Shown in pieces: positions 7,567 to 7,769 of a stretch of 7,769 nt of DNA. Where the stretch lies: the NCBI GenBank assembly GCA_016936035.1, contig JAFGPU010000357.1, positions 1 through 7,769 of the forward strand, read 5' to 3'. Both the position numbers and the translations under genes were made by a program. The first letter of the stretch is position 1; each line of letters starts with the position of its first letter. The stretch is from Acidimicrobiales bacterium. Lineage in GTDB: Bacteria; Actinomycetota; Acidimicrobiia; Acidimicrobiales; VFJN01. Under the pieces are notes generated by a model. That model searched no databases. It saw only the letters and a program-made list of their open reading frames with translations, and had not been told where the DNA came from.

Positions 7567-7769
7567 GTGGCGACCACCGATGTGCGCACCTGCTACCGGC
7601 ACCCCGACCAGCGCGCGGGCGTGGTCTGCCAGCGCTGCGACCGGCCGATCTGCCCGGCGTGCATGCACCAGGCGTCGGTGGGCTTCCACTGCCCCGAGTG
7701 CGCCCGCAGCGGTCGCCAGAAGGTGGTCAGCGCCCGGTCGCTGGTCAGCCGCCCCGTCGTCACGACGGC
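7567..7769 (+). CDS. Rhomboid-family intramembrane serine protease with N-terminal zinc finger, partial (runs off the window end)
   Basis: Sixty-seven codons are present. From the GTG at 7567 the protein has a B-box-like zinc-binding module: C9-x2-H12, C21-x2-C24, C29-x2-C32, H34 or H41, and C42-x2-C45. A basic linker follows, and then RPVVTT, which resembles the stretch just before the first transmembrane helix of bacterial rhomboid proteases. This layout (CYRHP..., CQRCDRPICPACM, FHCPECAR, then the membrane domain) is typical of actinobacterial rhomboids, which cleave transmembrane substrates within the bilayer. The catalytic Ser and His would lie beyond the window, so the protease assignment rests on the N-terminal module and is not directly seen. 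The start is fixed by the onset of the zinc finger and the TAGCCT box 8 bases upstream. Confidence 0.75.
   Translation, partial: MATTDVRTCYRHPDQRAGVVCQRCDRPICPACMHQASVGFHCPECARSGRQKVVSARSLVSRPVVTT

Noticed and set aside
3877..7689. A stop-free minus-strand reading frame of 1270 codons antisense to glgB and the transporter
   Set aside because: Its product is a low-complexity His/Arg/Val/Gly/Ala-rich chain with no recognisable domain, while the plus strand holds two certain genes with intact motifs. In very high-GC DNA the antisense frame opposite strongly biased codons rarely meets a stop.

Overview
The window is high-GC DNA with near-continuous coding, GTG starts, almost no Shine-Dalgarno sequences, a DevS/DosS-type GAF kinase, an actinobacterial-type maltokinase and a zinc-finger rhomboid protease. 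This points to an actinobacterium. The dispersed glycogen genes and the TAG(C/G)C-type boxes close to start codons would fit Acidimicrobiia, but I cannot prove that placement from the sequence alone. There are eight protein genes (six complete, one cut at each end), and no intergenic gap exceeds about 110 bases. I see no RNA genes, insertion sequences, CRISPR arrays or prophage genes.

Layout. At 1-125 (minus) lies the N-terminus of an NAD(P)-dependent epimerase/dehydratase. It is divergent from a GAF-domain sensor histidine kinase (184-1320), which is followed by a small SRPBCC-like protein (1372-1917). That gene converges on a PEBP/YbhB-family lipoprotein (1919-2479, minus), with the stop codons one base apart. 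A divergent intergenic region (2480-2588) then leads to a two-gene operon: maltokinase (2589-3959) and the glycogen branching enzyme glgB (3973-6165). After these come a 12-helix major facilitator transporter (6235-7458) and the start of a rhomboid intramembrane protease (7567 to the window end).

How the genes work together. The clear functional unit is maltokinase plus GlgB. Maltokinase makes maltose-1-phosphate, which GlgE polymerises into alpha-1,4-glucan, and GlgB adds the alpha-1,6 branches. TreS and GlgE, the other members of the pathway, are not in the window. The other genes show no obvious link to glycogen.

No undescribed system is evident. The observations most worth checking are (a) TAG(C/G)C(T/A) or TAGCTT boxes 6-10 bases upstream of five gene starts, suggesting leaderless or nearly leaderless transcription, and (b) a four-codon mini-ORF that bridges the maltokinase stop and the glgB start through two TGATG overlaps.
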